From: Phreatobacter sp.
GTDB taxonomy: Bacteria > Pseudomonadota > Alphaproteobacteria > Rhizobiales > Phreatobacteraceae
Assembly: GCF_016793595.1 (NCBI RefSeq)
Contig: NZ_JAEULY010000005.1
Coordinates: forward strand, 1 to 64,000
DNA: 64,000 nucleotides
Direction: 5' to 3'
Both the position numbers and the translations under genes were made by a program. Below are positions 17,031 to 25,474 of the stretch, one piece after another. The notes below the pieces were generated by a model, which saw nothing but the letters and a program-made list of their open reading frames with translations, was not told the origin of the DNA and ran no database searches. The stretch's first letter is position 1; every line of letters begins with the position of its first letter.

Positions 17031-17110
17031 GGGGCGAAGTCCTCGAAAGAGCGACATCGGCAGGGCCCCGAAGGCGCCCCGCGGCCCGGAAAAGCTCCGG
17101 ACATCGGCGA
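17031..17110 (-). promoter_or_regulatory. ROSE-like RNA thermometer in hsp20 leader
   Basis: On the minus strand, TCGCTC-TTTC-GAGGA (17040-17054) sits just before the hsp20 start. It matches the conserved ROSE 3' hairpin (UYGCU facing the AGGA Shine-Dalgarno, with a G opposite G), flanked by GTC/GAC pairs. An upstream hairpin CCGGA-N5-TCCGG (about 17087-17102) fits the multi-stem layout of ROSE leaders. Melting on heating would free the SD. The exact 5' limit is a guess. Confidence 0.7.
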
Positions 17111-17171
17111 ATATGGATATGGCCGCGACGGATCGCAAGGACGGCCGCAAGCTGCCGGCGGAACTCCGGCG

Positions 17172-18248
17172 TCAGCCGCCGATGCGCTTGCCGCTGTCCT
17201 TGTCGAACAGGTGCAGGTGGTCGGCGGTTGCCACGACCGAGACTGGCGTGCCCGGCTCCAGCAGCGCCTTGCCGGGCAGACGGGCGATGATGTCCTGCCC
17301 CGAGCCTCCCAGCGGACCATAGACGAAGGTCTCCGCGCCCACGGCCTCGACGGCTGTGACGGGGAAGGAGAGGCCGACCGCGCCATCGGGCGGAGAATTG
17401 GTGGTGACGATGAGATGCTCCGGCCTGATGCCGAGGATCGCGCCGCCGGCGGGCACGGCGAGGCCCTTGCCTCCCGTCAGTCCCCCCGCCTTCGCGCCGC
17501 CGTCGCCGGGCTCCACCGGGATCAGGTTCATCGGCGGCGCGCCGATGAAGCTCGCCACGAAGGTCGAGGCCGGCTTCTCGTAAAGGTCGAGCGGCGCGCC
17601 GGCCTGCTCCACCAGGCCCTTGTTCATCACCACCAGCGTATCGGCCAGCGTCATCGCCTCGAGCTGGTCGTGGGTGACATAGACCGAGGTGACGCCCAGC
17701 GCCCGCTGCAGCTTCTTGATCTCGACGCGCATCTGGATGCGCAGCTTGGCGTCGAGGTTCGACAGAGGCTCGTCGAACAGGAACACTTTGGGCTTGCGCA
17801 CGATGGCGCGGCCCATGGCGACGCGCTGGCGCTGACCGCCGGAAAGCTGGCGCGGCTTGCGGTCGAGGAACGGCGTGATCTCCAGGATTCGGGCCGCCTC
17901 CTTCACCCGCGCATCGATCTCGTCCTTCGGCGTCTTCCGGTTGCGCAGACCATAGGCCATGTTGTCGTACACGCTCATATGCGGATAGAGCGCGTAGTTC
18001 TGAAACACCATGGCGATGTCGCGCTCGGCGGGTTCCTTCTCGTTCACGCGCCCACCGGCGATGCGGCAGTCGCCGGACGTGATCGTTTCCAGCCCCGCGA
18101 TCATGCGCAGCAGCGTGGACTTGCCGCAGCCCGACGGGCCGACGAGCACGCAGAAGGCGCCGGACGGCACGGTGATATCGACGCCGCGAACGGCCTCGAC
18201 ATTGCCGGCATAGACCTTGCGCACCTGGTCGAGAACGACCTCGCTCAT
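17172..18248 (-). CDS. ugpC: sn-glycerol-3-phosphate ABC transporter ATP-binding protein UgpC
   Basis: A 358-residue ATPase of the MalK/UgpC group. Walker [10 protein letters not shown] (~38-46), Q-loop region, signature [15 protein letters not shown] (~133), Walker [13 protein letters not shown] and the switch His in [12 protein letters not shown]. The C-terminal OB-type domain (~240-358) contains GIRPEHL. It powers import of glycerol-3-phosphate or glycerophosphodiesters through UgpAE. It is the last gene of ugpBAEC, 9 nt after ugpE. Substrate is inferred from operon order and the PHO box, since sugar transporters share this ATPase type. Confidence 0.9.
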   Translation of the reverse strand: MSEVVLDQVRKVYAGNVEAVRGVDITVPSGAFCVLVGPSGCGKSTLLRMIAGLETITSGDCRIAGGRVNEKEPAERDIAMVFQNYALYPHMSVYDNMAYGLRNRKTPKDEIDARVKEAARILEITPFLDRKPRQLSGGQRQRVAMGRAIVRKPKVFLFDEPLSNLDAKLRIQMRVEIKKLQRALGVTSVYVTHDQLEAMTLADTLVVMNKGLVEQAGAPLDLYEKPASTFVASFIGAPPMNLIPVEPGDGGAKAGGLTGGKGLAVPAGGAILGIRPEHLIVTTNSPPDGAVGLSFPVTAVEAVGAETFVYGPLGGSGQDIIARLPGKALLEPGTPVSVVATADHLHLFDKDSGKRIGG

Positions 18249-18257
18249 GGGAGTTCC

Positions 18258-19106
18258 TTACTTCTCGGTCTCGACGAGGCCCTTCACGAAGAGCCTTTGC
18301 ATCAGGATCACCACGAGCACTGGCGGCAGCATGGCGAGCACGGCCGTCGCCATGGCGATCTGCCACTCTGTCAGCGCATCCTGCGTCACGATCATTTTCT
18401 TGATGCCGATGACGATGGTCTGCATGCTGTCGCGCGTCGTGATCAGCAGCGGCCAGAGGTACTGGTTCCAGCCGTAGATGAACTGGATCACGAACAGCGC
18501 GGCGATCGAGGTGATCGACAGCGGCAGCAGCGTGTCCTTGAAGAACTGCATCGGCCCCGCGCCGTCGATCTTCGACGCCTCCACCAGTTCGTCCGGCACG
18601 GTCATGAAGAACTGGCGGAACAGCAGCGTCGCGGTCGCCGAGGCGATCAGCGGGATGGTGAGGCCGGCATAGCTGTCGAGCAGGCCGAGGTCCGAGACGA
18701 TCTTGTAGGTCGGGTAGATGCGCACCTCGACCGGCAGCATCAGGGTGACGAAGATCACCCAGAAGGCGGTCATGCGGAAGGGAAAGCGGAAGTAGACGAT
18801 GGCGAAGGCCGAGATGATGGAGATGGCGATCTTGCCGATGGCGATCGTCAGCGCCATCACCAGGCTGTTGAACATCATGCCGCCGACCGGCTCGCGGGTC
18901 GTGCGCGACGTGCCCACGAAGATCGTCTGGTAGTAGTTCTCGAGGAAGTGTGGGCCGGGCCGTAGCGGCATCTGCCCGTTGGAGATCGTGGCGGGGTCCC
19001 AGGTCGAGGCGACAAAGGCCACGTAGACCGGGAAGGCGACCACCGCGATGCCGATCAGCAGGATCAGGTGCGGCAGGTAGCTGAAGATCGTCTTTCTCTC
19101 GACCAT
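18258..19106 (-). CDS. ugpE: Glycerol-3-phosphate ABC transporter permease UgpE
   Basis: A 282-residue inner-membrane permease with six predicted helices (first at ~13-33, IFSYLPHLILLIGIAVVAFP). The EAA-type coupling loop DELVEASKIDGAGPMQFF lies near residue 190, contacting UgpC. The start MVERKTIF overlaps the ugpA stop by one base (TGATG), showing translational coupling. Longer in-frame upstream extensions lie inside ugpA and are rejected. Confidence 0.9.
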   Translation of the reverse strand: MVERKTIFSYLPHLILLIGIAVVAFPVYVAFVASTWDPATISNGQMPLRPGPHFLENYYQTIFVGTSRTTREPVGGMMFNSLVMALTIAIGKIAISIISAFAIVYFRFPFRMTAFWVIFVTLMLPVEVRIYPTYKIVSDLGLLDSYAGLTIPLIASATATLLFRQFFMTVPDELVEASKIDGAGPMQFFKDTLLPLSITSIAALFVIQFIYGWNQYLWPLLITTRDSMQTIVIGIKKMIVTQDALTEWQIAMATAVLAMLPPVLVVILMQRLFVKGLVETEK

Positions 19107-19987
19107 CAGTACTGCACCTTGCGTTCGATGTAGCGGAACTGGATCGCGGTCATGCCGATGACCAGGATCATGAGGACCACGGATTGCGCGGCGGAGCCGC
19201 CGAGGTCGCCGCCGAGCCGGCCGTCGGAGAAGACCTTGTAGACCAGCGTCGTGGTCGCCTGGGCGGGGCCGCCGCCGGTCACCGAGTCGATGATGCCGAA
19301 CGTGTCGAAGAACACGTAGACGATGTTCACCACCAGCAGGAAGAAGGTGGTGGGCGACAGAAGCGGGAAGATGATCGTCCAGAAGCGGCGGGCCGGGCGC
19401 GCGCCGTCGATGGCTGCCGCCTCGATGACGCTCTTCGGGATCGACTGGAGGCCGGCGAGGAAGAACAGGAAATTGTAGCTGATCTGCTTCCAGGTCGCGG
19501 CCATGACGACCAGCGAGAGCGCATGGTTGCCGTTCAGCGTCGGGTTCCAGTCGAAGCCGAGCGAGCGGATCGCCTGGGACACGAGGCCGAGCGAGGGCTG
19601 GAACATGAACAGCCACAGCACGCCGGCGACCGCGGGGGCGACGGCATAGGGCCACATCAGGAAGGTCTTGTAGGCGCCGGCCGCCTTGATCTGCTTGTCG
19701 GCCTGCACCGCCAGCAGCAGCGATAGCGACAGCGAGAACACCGTGACGAGGATGGAGAACACCGCCGTCGTCAGCATCGAGCGGTAGTAGTCGGGATTCG
19801 AAAACAGGTGCGCGTAATTCTCGAACCAGACGAACTGGCTTGACGTGCCGAAGGCGTCCTCGATCAGGAACGACTGCCGGACCGCCTGCGCGGCAGGCCA
19901 GTAGAAGAATACCAGGGTAATGATGAGCTGCGGCAGGAGGAGCGCGTAGGGCAGCAGCTTGCCGTCGAAGACAACGCGCTTTTCCAT
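19106..19987 (-). CDS. ugpA: Glycerol-3-phosphate ABC transporter permease UgpA
   Basis: A 293-residue permease. The first helix is at ~13-33 ([19 protein letters not shown]), and the coupling loop ([17 protein letters not shown]) lies around 205. It pairs with UgpE to form the transmembrane channel. It follows ugpB by 59 nt, and that gap contains a stable stem-loop. Confidence 0.9.
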   Translation of the reverse strand: MEKRVVFDGKLLPYALLLPQLIITLVFFYWPAAQAVRQSFLIEDAFGTSSQFVWFENYAHLFSNPDYYRSMLTTAVFSILVTVFSLSLSLLLAVQADKQIKAAGAYKTFLMWPYAVAPAVAGVLWLFMFQPSLGLVSQAIRSLGFDWNPTLNGNHALSLVVMAATWKQISYNFLFFLAGLQSIPKSVIEAAAIDGARPARRFWTIIFPLLSPTTFFLLVVNIVYVFFDTFGIIDSVTGGGPAQATTTLVYKVFSDGRLGGDLGGSAAQSVVLMILVIGMTAIQFRYIERKVQY

Positions 19988-20008
19988 TCAGGAATTCCTT
20001 GGAAAGGG

Positions 20009-20038
20009 CGAGGGGCGGGTGTTCAAGCCCACCCCTCG
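20009..20038 (-). other. Stem-loop between ugpB and ugpA
   Basis: CGAGGGGCGGG (20009-20019) pairs with CCCACCCCTCG (20028-20038) with one mismatch and an 8-nt loop, inside the ugpB-ugpA gap. No T-run follows. Such hairpins behind binding-protein genes usually protect the upstream message from 3' decay and raise binding protein over permease. Confidence 0.6.
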
Positions 20039-20046
20039 GATTGTCG

Positions 20047-21366
20047 TCAGCGGGTTACGGTGCGCTCGAACTGGCGCAGCATCGCGTTGCCGCGCGAGAC
20101 GGCCGCATCGAGCGCCGCCTGCGCCGACTTCTGGCCGGCCAGCGCCGCCTCGATCTCCTCGGCCCAGACGTCGCGCATCTGCACCATGTTGCCGAGGCGA
20201 AGGCCGCGCGAATTCTCGGTCGGCGGCTTGTTGGTGAGTTCGAGGATCGGCGTCTCCAGATAGGGGTTCTGGTTGTAGAAGCCGGATGCCTTGACCTGCT
20301 GATAGGCGGCCAGCGTGATCGGCAGGTAGCCGGAATCCGTATGCAGCTTGGCCTGCCGATTGGTGTCGGAGAGGAAGGCGAAGAACTTGGCGACGCCGCG
20401 ATACTCGGCCGCCGCCTTGCCGCCCATCACCCACAGCGAGGCGCCGCCGAGGGTCGAGTTCTGCGGCGCGCCCTGCACGTCCGGGTAATAGGGCATCGGC
20501 GCATTGGCCCACTCGAACTTCGCATTGGCGCGCACGTTGCCGTAGAAGCCCGAGGAGGTCAGCATGATCGGGCACTCGCCCGAGGTGAAGCGGCCCTCGC
20601 CGGTATTGGTGCGGCCGGAATAGCTGAACGTGTTGTCGCGTTGCAGTTCGATCAGGCTCTGCAGATGGCGGACATGCAGCGGCGAGTTGAAGCGCAGTTC
20701 GGTGTCGAAGCCGTCGATGCCGTTGGCGCGGGTGGCCAGCGGCACGTTATGCCACACCGAGAACTGCTCGAGGTTCAGCCAGGTGATCCAGGCCGAGGAG
20801 AAGCCGCATTTGTCGTGACCGGCGGCGCGCAGCTTCTTGGCCGCGTCGAACAGTTCGGGCCAGGTTTTCGGCGGTTGGTCGGGGTTGAGCCCGGCGCGGC
20901 GGAACGCGTCCTTGTTGTACCACATCACGGAGGAGGACGAATTGAACGGGAACGACAGCATCTCGCCGCGCGAGGTGGAATAATAGCCGGCGACCGCCGG
21001 CAGATAGGCCTTCGGGTCGAACGGCTCGTTGGCGTCGGCCATGAGCTGGAACACCGGCTTGATGGCGCCGCGGGCGGCCATCATCGTGGCGGTGCCCACT
21101 TCGAAGACCTGCAGGATATGCGGGGCGTTGCCGGCGCGGAATGCGGCGATGCCGGCATTCATCGTGTCGGGATAGGAGCCCTTATACGTCGGGACGACGC
21201 GGAACTCGGTTTGCGAGGCGTTGAATTCCTGCGCCAGCTTGACGACCACCTCGTTGTTGGCGCCGGTCATGGCGTGCCACCACTGGATCTCGACCTGGGC
21301 GCTGGCGGGGCTCGCGGTCAGCATGGCTGCTGCGGCGGCCGCAAGCATGAAGCGGCGGTTCAACAT
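20047..21366 (-). CDS. ugpB: Glycerol-3-phosphate periplasmic binding protein UgpB
   Basis: A 439-residue binding protein (E. coli UgpB is of similar size). A signal peptide MLNRRFMLAAAAAAMLTASP with cleavage after ASA precedes VEIQWWHAMTGANNEVV, the typical UgpB opening. GYYSTSRGEMLSFPFNSSSS and MWYNKDAFRRAGLNP mark the ligand cleft. The start at 21366 is preferred to the ATG at 21375 because GGGAGG lies 9 nt before it but touches the earlier one. It heads the ugpBAEC operon, ~93 nt downstream of a PHO box. Confidence 0.92.
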   Translation of the reverse strand: MLNRRFMLAAAAAAMLTASPASAQVEIQWWHAMTGANNEVVVKLAQEFNASQTEFRVVPTYKGSYPDTMNAGIAAFRAGNAPHILQVFEVGTATMMAARGAIKPVFQLMADANEPFDPKAYLPAVAGYYSTSRGEMLSFPFNSSSSVMWYNKDAFRRAGLNPDQPPKTWPELFDAAKKLRAAGHDKCGFSSAWITWLNLEQFSVWHNVPLATRANGIDGFDTELRFNSPLHVRHLQSLIELQRDNTFSYSGRTNTGEGRFTSGECPIMLTSSGFYGNVRANAKFEWANAPMPYYPDVQGAPQNSTLGGASLWVMGGKAAAEYRGVAKFFAFLSDTNRQAKLHTDSGYLPITLAAYQQVKASGFYNQNPYLETPILELTNKPPTENSRGLRLGNMVQMRDVWAEEIEAALAGQKSAQAALDAAVSRGNAMLRQFERTVTR

Positions 21367-21458
21367 CGAATACATCCTCCCAAAGAGCGCGACGGGGCGC
21401 CTGTTCGGCTTGGCGCCCCTCGGAGCGTGCCGTTCTGGGTCCGCGAAACGACGGACAA

Positions 21459-21487
21459 GTGACACCTTAATGAAGCTTCAGTGACAG
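21459..21487 (-). promoter_or_regulatory. PHO box upstream of ugpB
   Basis: On the minus strand, CTGTCAC-N4-GCTTCAT-N4-GTGTCAC gives three 7-bp units at exact 11-bp spacing, the tandem half-site pattern bound by PhoB. The first and third units match the CTGTCAY consensus well and the middle unit less so. Location ~93 nt before the ugpB start suits phosphate-starvation activation of the operon. Confidence 0.75.
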
Positions 21488-21603
21488 GGTAAGGGGGCCG
21501 GAAGCGCTGTCCTGCGGCATTTTGCAGTCGATGTTCGCATCGACCGGATGATGCCGTGGCACGGAAGGTTGCGCCGGCGCCTATTGCACCCGGCATGCAT
21601 CGG

Positions 21604-22080
21604 TCAGGCCCGGTGATAGGGGTGGCCGGCAAGAATGGTCATGGCGCGGTACAGCTGCTCCAGCACCATGACGCGGACGAGCTGGTGCGGCCAGGTCATG
21701 GCGCCGAAACAGAGCGTGCGGTCAGCTACGCGGCGCAGGGCGGGATCGAGCCCGTCGGGTCCGCCGATGACCAGGGTCATCGCGCCTTCGCCGGCATCCT
21801 TCCAGTCGCCGACAAGGCCCGCGAAACTCTCGCTGCCCATGGCCTCGCCTCGCTCGTCGAGGAGGATCATCCTGCCGCTCGCGTGGCGGCGGATGGCGGC
21901 GGCCTCGTCGGTCTTGCGGGCCGCGGCATCCGCCAGCCGGCTTTCGTCGATCTGGACGATGTCGAGCGAACGAAACCCGAGCGAGCGGCCTGCCTTGGCG
22001 GCGCGCTCGCTGTAACGGTCCGCAAGCTCCGCCTCGGGGCCGGACTTCATCCGGCCCACCGCGACGATCAGGAGGCGCAT
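21604..22080 (-). CDS. rlmH: 23S rRNA (pseudouridine-1915-N3) methyltransferase RlmH
   Basis: A 158-residue SPOUT methyltransferase that modifies helix 69 of 23S rRNA in assembled ribosomes. MRLLIVAVGRMKSGPE opens the protein, LVIGGPDGL (~105) forms part of the knotted AdoMet site, and the C-terminal MTWPHQLVRVMVLEQLYRA is the family signature. Length is standard. The start at 22080 has an AGGAGG-like sequence immediately upstream. It lies 13 nt after rsfS, a common bacterial pairing. Confidence 0.95.
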   Translation of the reverse strand: MRLLIVAVGRMKSGPEAELADRYSERAAKAGRSLGFRSLDIVQIDESRLADAAARKTDEAAAIRRHASGRMILLDERGEAMGSESFAGLVGDWKDAGEGAMTLVIGGPDGLDPALRRVADRTLCFGAMTWPHQLVRVMVLEQLYRAMTILAGHPYHRA

Positions 22081-22093
22081 GGTCGGCCGGACG

Positions 22094-22438
22094 TCAGCCG
22101 GCCAGCCGGTCGCCGGGGCGGGCGGCGGACCACATCTTCTCGAGATTGTAGAACGTGCGAACCTCGGGCCGGAACACGTGGATGATGACGTCGCCGGCAT
22201 CGACCAGCACCCAGTCGCAGGCGGGCATGCCCTCGACGCGCACGTCCTTCACGCCGGCCTCCTTCAGCGCCTTGAGCAGATAGTCGGCAAGGGCGCTGAC
22301 GTGACGGTTCGACCGGCCCGACGACACCACCATGGCATCGGCGATCGAGGTCTTTCCGGCGAGGTCGATGGTCTGGATTTCCTCGGCTTTGTTCTCTTCC
22401 AGGGTCGCGAGGACAAGTTTCAGGACATCCGCGGCCAC
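22094..22438 (-). CDS. rsfS: Ribosomal silencing factor RsfS
   Basis: A 114-residue DUF143/RsfS protein that binds uL14 and blocks subunit joining in starved cells. KAEEIQTIDLAGKTSIADAM and VVSSGRSNRHVSALAD are the family core, followed by VEGMPACDWVLVDAGDVIIH. The annotated start is GTG at 22436-22438. The frame stays open upstream, and a CTG at 22505-22507 gives LSTTTLPGRKAKAAPAG with a GAGAGG-like SD, resembling the alanine/proline-rich N-termini of related RsfS proteins. That start is a real alternative. Confidence 0.92.
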   Translation of the reverse strand: MAADVLKLVLATLEENKAEEIQTIDLAGKTSIADAMVVSSGRSNRHVSALADYLLKALKEAGVKDVRVEGMPACDWVLVDAGDVIIHVFRPEVRTFYNLEKMWSAARPGDRLAG

Positions 22439-22747
22439 GGGGCTGGCGGGGGGCGTCCCGGCGGGCGCGGCCTTGGCCTTGCGCCCCGGCAGGGTTGTGG
22501 TGGACAGGGGTCCGATCCTCTCGGTTCAGGCGCGCACGGGCGCCGCAAGCCCAGACTATAGCCGAATCGGTGACGTTTGGAAAACGGCCTTCGGCGCGCG
22601 GATTGTTGGCCGCCGGTGCGAAGGCAGCCTGAAACCGGTCCGATACAGGGCGGCCGGTGGTGGCGCGCACGGTGCTGATGTCAGGGCTTGACCGCCATCA
22701 GTGGATAGGGTAATAAACCAATCAGTTAAATAACCATACGGTTCACT
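22439..22747. other. Gap between rsfS and arsR-type gene
   Basis: It carries the possible N-terminal extension of rsfS (to 22507), the divergent rsfS promoter region and, at its right end, two ArsR-type dyads (separate entry). No RNA gene or other open frame is convincing. Confidence 0.5.
22716..22743. promoter_or_regulatory. Tandem dyads before the arsR operon
   Basis: AACC-AATC-AGTT (22716-22727) and AACC-ATAC-GGTT (22732-22743) start 16 bp apart, ending 4 nt before the regulator ATG. AACC-N4-GGTT dyads of this kind suit autorepression by ArsR/SmtB-like regulators, since a bound dimer would cover the -10 region and the ribosome-binding site. Confidence 0.55.
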
Positions 22748-23137
22748 ATGCCGCTGGATCCCCTCAGCACGACCCTCCAGGCGCTCGCCGACCCCACCCG
22801 CCGGGCAATCCTCGCGCGCCTCGCGGAGGGCGAGACCTCGGTGACGGAGCTGGCGAAGCCCTTCGCCATGAGCCTGCCGGCGGTCTCGAAACATCTGAAG
22901 GTGCTCGAACATGCAGGCCTCATCACGCGCAGCAGGGAGGCGCAGTGGCGGCCGTGCCGTCTCGAGGCTGCCCCGATGCGCGAGGCGGCGGAATGGCTCG
23001 AGCGCTACCGGGTGATGTGGGAGGCCAAGCTCGATCGTCTCGCGGACTATCTCGCGAGCATCGAGGACGAGCGCGATGGCGTGGCTCCGCTCGCTGCTGA
23101 CGCCACCGCGACCGGGAGCGTCGACGATGACCGCTGA
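22748..23137 (+). CDS. ArsR-family transcriptional regulator
   Basis: A 129-residue winged-helix regulator. LSTTLQALADPTRRAILARL opens the fold, and VTELAKPFAMSLPAVSKHLK (~38-57) is the helix-turn-helix. No cysteine metal-site motif is seen, and the subgroup is the one that sits beside SRPBCC, VOC or DoxX genes, so the signal is probably not a metal. It heads a six-gene rightward operon, and its last 11 nt overlap the next gene. Tandem dyads right before the start suggest autoregulation. Confidence 0.88.
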   Translation: MPLDPLSTTLQALADPTRRAILARLAEGETSVTELAKPFAMSLPAVSKHLKVLEHAGLITRSREAQWRPCRLEAAPMREAAEWLERYRVMWEAKLDRLADYLASIEDERDGVAPLAADATATGSVDDDR

Positions 23138-23465
23138 CCGGAACGACGACAGGATCGGCGTGTTGAACGTCAACCACCCCGGCAACGTGCAGCGGCGCGA
23201 TGCCCGCCGCGTCGCCGAGGTGCGCCGTGCCTATCTCAGCGTCCTGCCCGAAGCCTCGCCGGGGCTCACCATCGCCGAGGCAGAACGCCGCTTGATCCCG
23301 CTCCTGCCCGTCGAATTGTTTCCGGACGGCGTCAAGGCGGGATGGTGGGCGAGGGCCATCCAGCTGGACCTGGAGGCGCGCGGCATCATCGCCCGCGAAC
23401 CCGTCCGCCCGCTACGCCTGCATCGTCGCCCCGAGGCGCGCGATTTCTCACCCGCTACGCCCTGA
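23127..23465 (+). CDS. DUF6958-like hypothetical protein
   Basis: A 112-residue protein; the start MTADRNDDRIGVLNVNHPGN overlaps the arsR stop. The VLNVNHPGNVQRRDA opening and LFPDGVKAGWWARAIQLDLEA core resemble a small uncharacterised family I recall as DUF6958, often found in ArsR-led stress operons. It is probably cytoplasmic. The function is unknown, and the family name is from memory. Confidence 0.65.
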   Translation: MTADRNDDRIGVLNVNHPGNVQRRDARRVAEVRRAYLSVLPEASPGLTIAEAERRLIPLLPVELFPDGVKAGWWARAIQLDLEARGIIAREPVRPLRLHRRPEARDFSPATP

Positions 23466-23510
23466 ACTCTTCCCCCGACCCTGAATTTTCCCCCGACAAG
23501 GAGCAGACCG

Positions 23511-23927
23511 ATGACCATGAGCCCGATCATTCCGCATCTGAACATCGACGGCGCGACCGCCGCGATCGACTTCTACGCCAAGGCGCTCGGCGCGACCGAA
23601 ATGGCGCGCGTGCCGGCCGAGGACGGCAAGCGGCTGCTGCACGCGGCGCTCGTCATCAATGGCGGCCACGTGTTTCTTCACGACGATTTCCCTGAGTTCC
23701 AGAGCCCGAACGGCCGTTTCGCCCCGCCTCCCAGGATCGGCGGCGTCTCGGTGACCATGCACCTCACCGTCGATGACTGCGACGCCTGGTACGCCCGCGC
23801 CATCGCGGCTGGCGCCGTCGAGGTGGTCGCGCCGCACGATGCCTTCTGGGGCGACCGATACGGCCAGGTGAACGACCCCTACGGCCATTCCTGGAGCTTT
23901 GCCCACACCCTGTCGGCCAAGAGCTGA
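23511..23927 (+). CDS. VOC-family (glyoxalase/PhnB-like) protein
   Basis: A 138-residue protein with two betaalphabetabetabeta modules. IIPHLNIDGATAAIDFYAKA opens it, HVFLHDDFPEF ends the first module, and the C-terminal DPYGHSWSFA is the usual PhnB-like ending. The metal ligands expected of true glyoxalases are not clearly all present, so it may bind small molecules or antibiotics instead. It is the third gene of the ArsR-led operon. SD AAGGAG lies before the ATG. Confidence 0.85.
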   Translation: MTMSPIIPHLNIDGATAAIDFYAKALGATEMARVPAEDGKRLLHAALVINGGHVFLHDDFPEFQSPNGRFAPPPRIGGVSVTMHLTVDDCDAWYARAIAAGAVEVVAPHDAFWGDRYGQVNDPYGHSWSFAHTLSAKS

Positions 23928-23952
23928 GCGACAGACGCCCGGAGACATCGCA

Positions 23953-24366
23953 ATGACCATCGCAGCGCATGTGGCGGCGCTGTCCCGCGCCGCCAGCCGC
24001 ACCGGCTGGGTGCTGAGCGGCATCCTGATCCTGTTCCTCGTCGTCGACGGAGCCATCAAGCTGGTGCCGATCCAGGTTGTCCTCGACACGATGGCGGAGC
24101 TCGGTTGGCCGGCCGACCCGGCCAAGGCGCGCATCCTCGGTGTGCTGACGCTCGGCTGCGCCATCCTCTACGCCGTGCCGCGTACATCCGTGCTCGGGGC
24201 GATCCTGCTCACCGGCTACCTCGGTGGGGCGATGGCGACGCATATGCGGATCGACAATCCGCTGTTCAGCCACCTGCTGTTCGGCCTCTACCTCGGCGTC
24301 ATCGCCTGGGGCGGCCTGTGGCTGCGCGAGCCGCGCATGCGGGCGCTCATTCCCCTGAAGTCCTGA
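23953..24366 (+). CDS. DoxX-like membrane protein
   Basis: A 137-residue integral membrane protein with four predicted helices: ~16-34 (SGILILFLVVDGAIKLVPI region), ~60-78, ~85-103 and ~112-130. The layout matches DoxX-like proteins of stress operons. The start MTIAAHVAAL at 23953 follows GGAGACATCGCA. Role unknown; redox or membrane-stress functions are proposed for the wider family. Confidence 0.82.
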   Translation: MTIAAHVAALSRAASRTGWVLSGILILFLVVDGAIKLVPIQVVLDTMAELGWPADPAKARILGVLTLGCAILYAVPRTSVLGAILLTGYLGGAMATHMRIDNPLFSHLLFGLYLGVIAWGGLWLREPRMRALIPLKS

Positions 24367-24393
24367 ACCGCTGTCTCGAACGGAGGCCAAGCC

Positions 24394-24948
24394 ATGCTCT
24401 ACGTTCTGCTCGCAATCCCCGTTGTCGTCGTCCTCGTGCTCGTCATCGCGGCGCGGAAGCCCGATCGTTTCCGCACCGAGCGGTCGGCTCTGATCGATGC
24501 TTCTGCCGAGCGCATCTTCCCGATGATCAACGATTTCCGCGCCTGGCCGACCTGGTCGCCGTGGGAGAAGAAGGACCCGGACATGAAGCGCTCGCTGTCC
24601 GGCGCGGCTTCCGGACCGGGCTCCATCTATGCCTGGGACGGCAACCGCAACATCGGCGCCGGGCGCATGGAGATTCTCGATGTGGCCGCGCCGGAGCGGG
24701 TGACGATCCAGCTCGACTTCTTTCGGCCGTTCAAGGCGCGCAACACGGCGGAATTCACCCTGAAGCCCGAGGGCGCGGGCACCCGTGTCACCTGGGCCAT
24801 GTTTGGCCCCCAGCCTTTCGTCGGCAAGCTGATCTCCATGTTCATCGACTGCGACCGCATGGTCGGCAAGGAGTTCGAGACCGGCCTTGCCAACCTGAAG
24901 GCCGAAGTCGGGCGCGGCTCGCCGGGCGAGGCGCGCGCGGCGGCCTGA
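24394..24948 (+). CDS. SRPBCC-family protein with N-terminal membrane anchor
   Basis: A 184-residue protein. Residues 2-21 form one hydrophobic helix (VLLAIPVVVVLVLVIAA), followed by a START/Bet v1-like ligand-binding domain (ASAERIFPMINDFRAWPTWSPW; GAGTRVTWAMFG). The fold holds hydrophobic molecules in a cavity, but the ligand is unknown. It is the fifth gene of the ArsR-led operon. Confidence 0.85.
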   Translation: MLYVLLAIPVVVVLVLVIAARKPDRFRTERSALIDASAERIFPMINDFRAWPTWSPWEKKDPDMKRSLSGAASGPGSIYAWDGNRNIGAGRMEILDVAAPERVTIQLDFFRPFKARNTAEFTLKPEGAGTRVTWAMFGPQPFVGKLISMFIDCDRMVGKEFETGLANLKAEVGRGSPGEARAAA

Positions 24949-24982
24949 CCCCGACGATCAACAATCAGCGAAGGAGGACGCG

Positions 24983-25471
24983 ATGTTCGGTGAACCGCAG
25001 CAGGAGCACGGCTGGCTGCAGCAGCTGGTCGGCGACTGGACCTACACGGCCGAATGCGACGGCCCGCCCGGCCAGTCCGATCAGAAGATGAAATCGAGTG
25101 GCACGCAGACTTATTCCTCGCTCGGCGGCTTCTGGATCGTCGGTGAAGGCGAGGGCGAGATGCCTGGTGGCGGCCCGGCGAGCACGCGCCTCACCATCGG
25201 ATACGATCCCGCGAAAGGCCATTACGTCGGTTCGTGGGTTGGCTCGATGATGCCGATGATGTGGATCTACGAGGGCGAGCTGGACGCCGCCGGCAAGGTG
25301 CTGACGCTGAAATCCGTCGGCCCGAGCTTCTCCGGTGACGGCACGATGGCGACCTACCACGACGTGGTCGAGGTCGTGGACGCCGACACGCACATCTTCC
25401 GCTCGCGCGTTCAGAACGCCGACGGCAGCATGACCGAGTTCATGACGGCCGAGTACAGGCGGGTGAAATAG
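24983..25471 (+). CDS. DUF1579 domain-containing protein
   Basis: A 162-residue protein with the DUF1579 pattern: EHGWLQQLVGDWTYTAEC at the start, GGFWIVGEGEGEMPGG in the middle, and IGYDPAKGHYVGSWVGSM. It is probably a lipocalin-like beta barrel. It is the last gene of the ArsR-led operon and stops 3 nt from the convergent transporter gene. SD GGAGG precedes the ATG. Confidence 0.85.
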   Translation: MFGEPQQEHGWLQQLVGDWTYTAECDGPPGQSDQKMKSSGTQTYSSLGGFWIVGEGEGEMPGGGPASTRLTIGYDPAKGHYVGSWVGSMMPMMWIYEGELDAAGKVLTLKSVGPSFSGDGTMATYHDVVEVVDADTHIFRSRVQNADGSMTEFMTAEYRRVK

Positions 25472-25474
25472 GCG

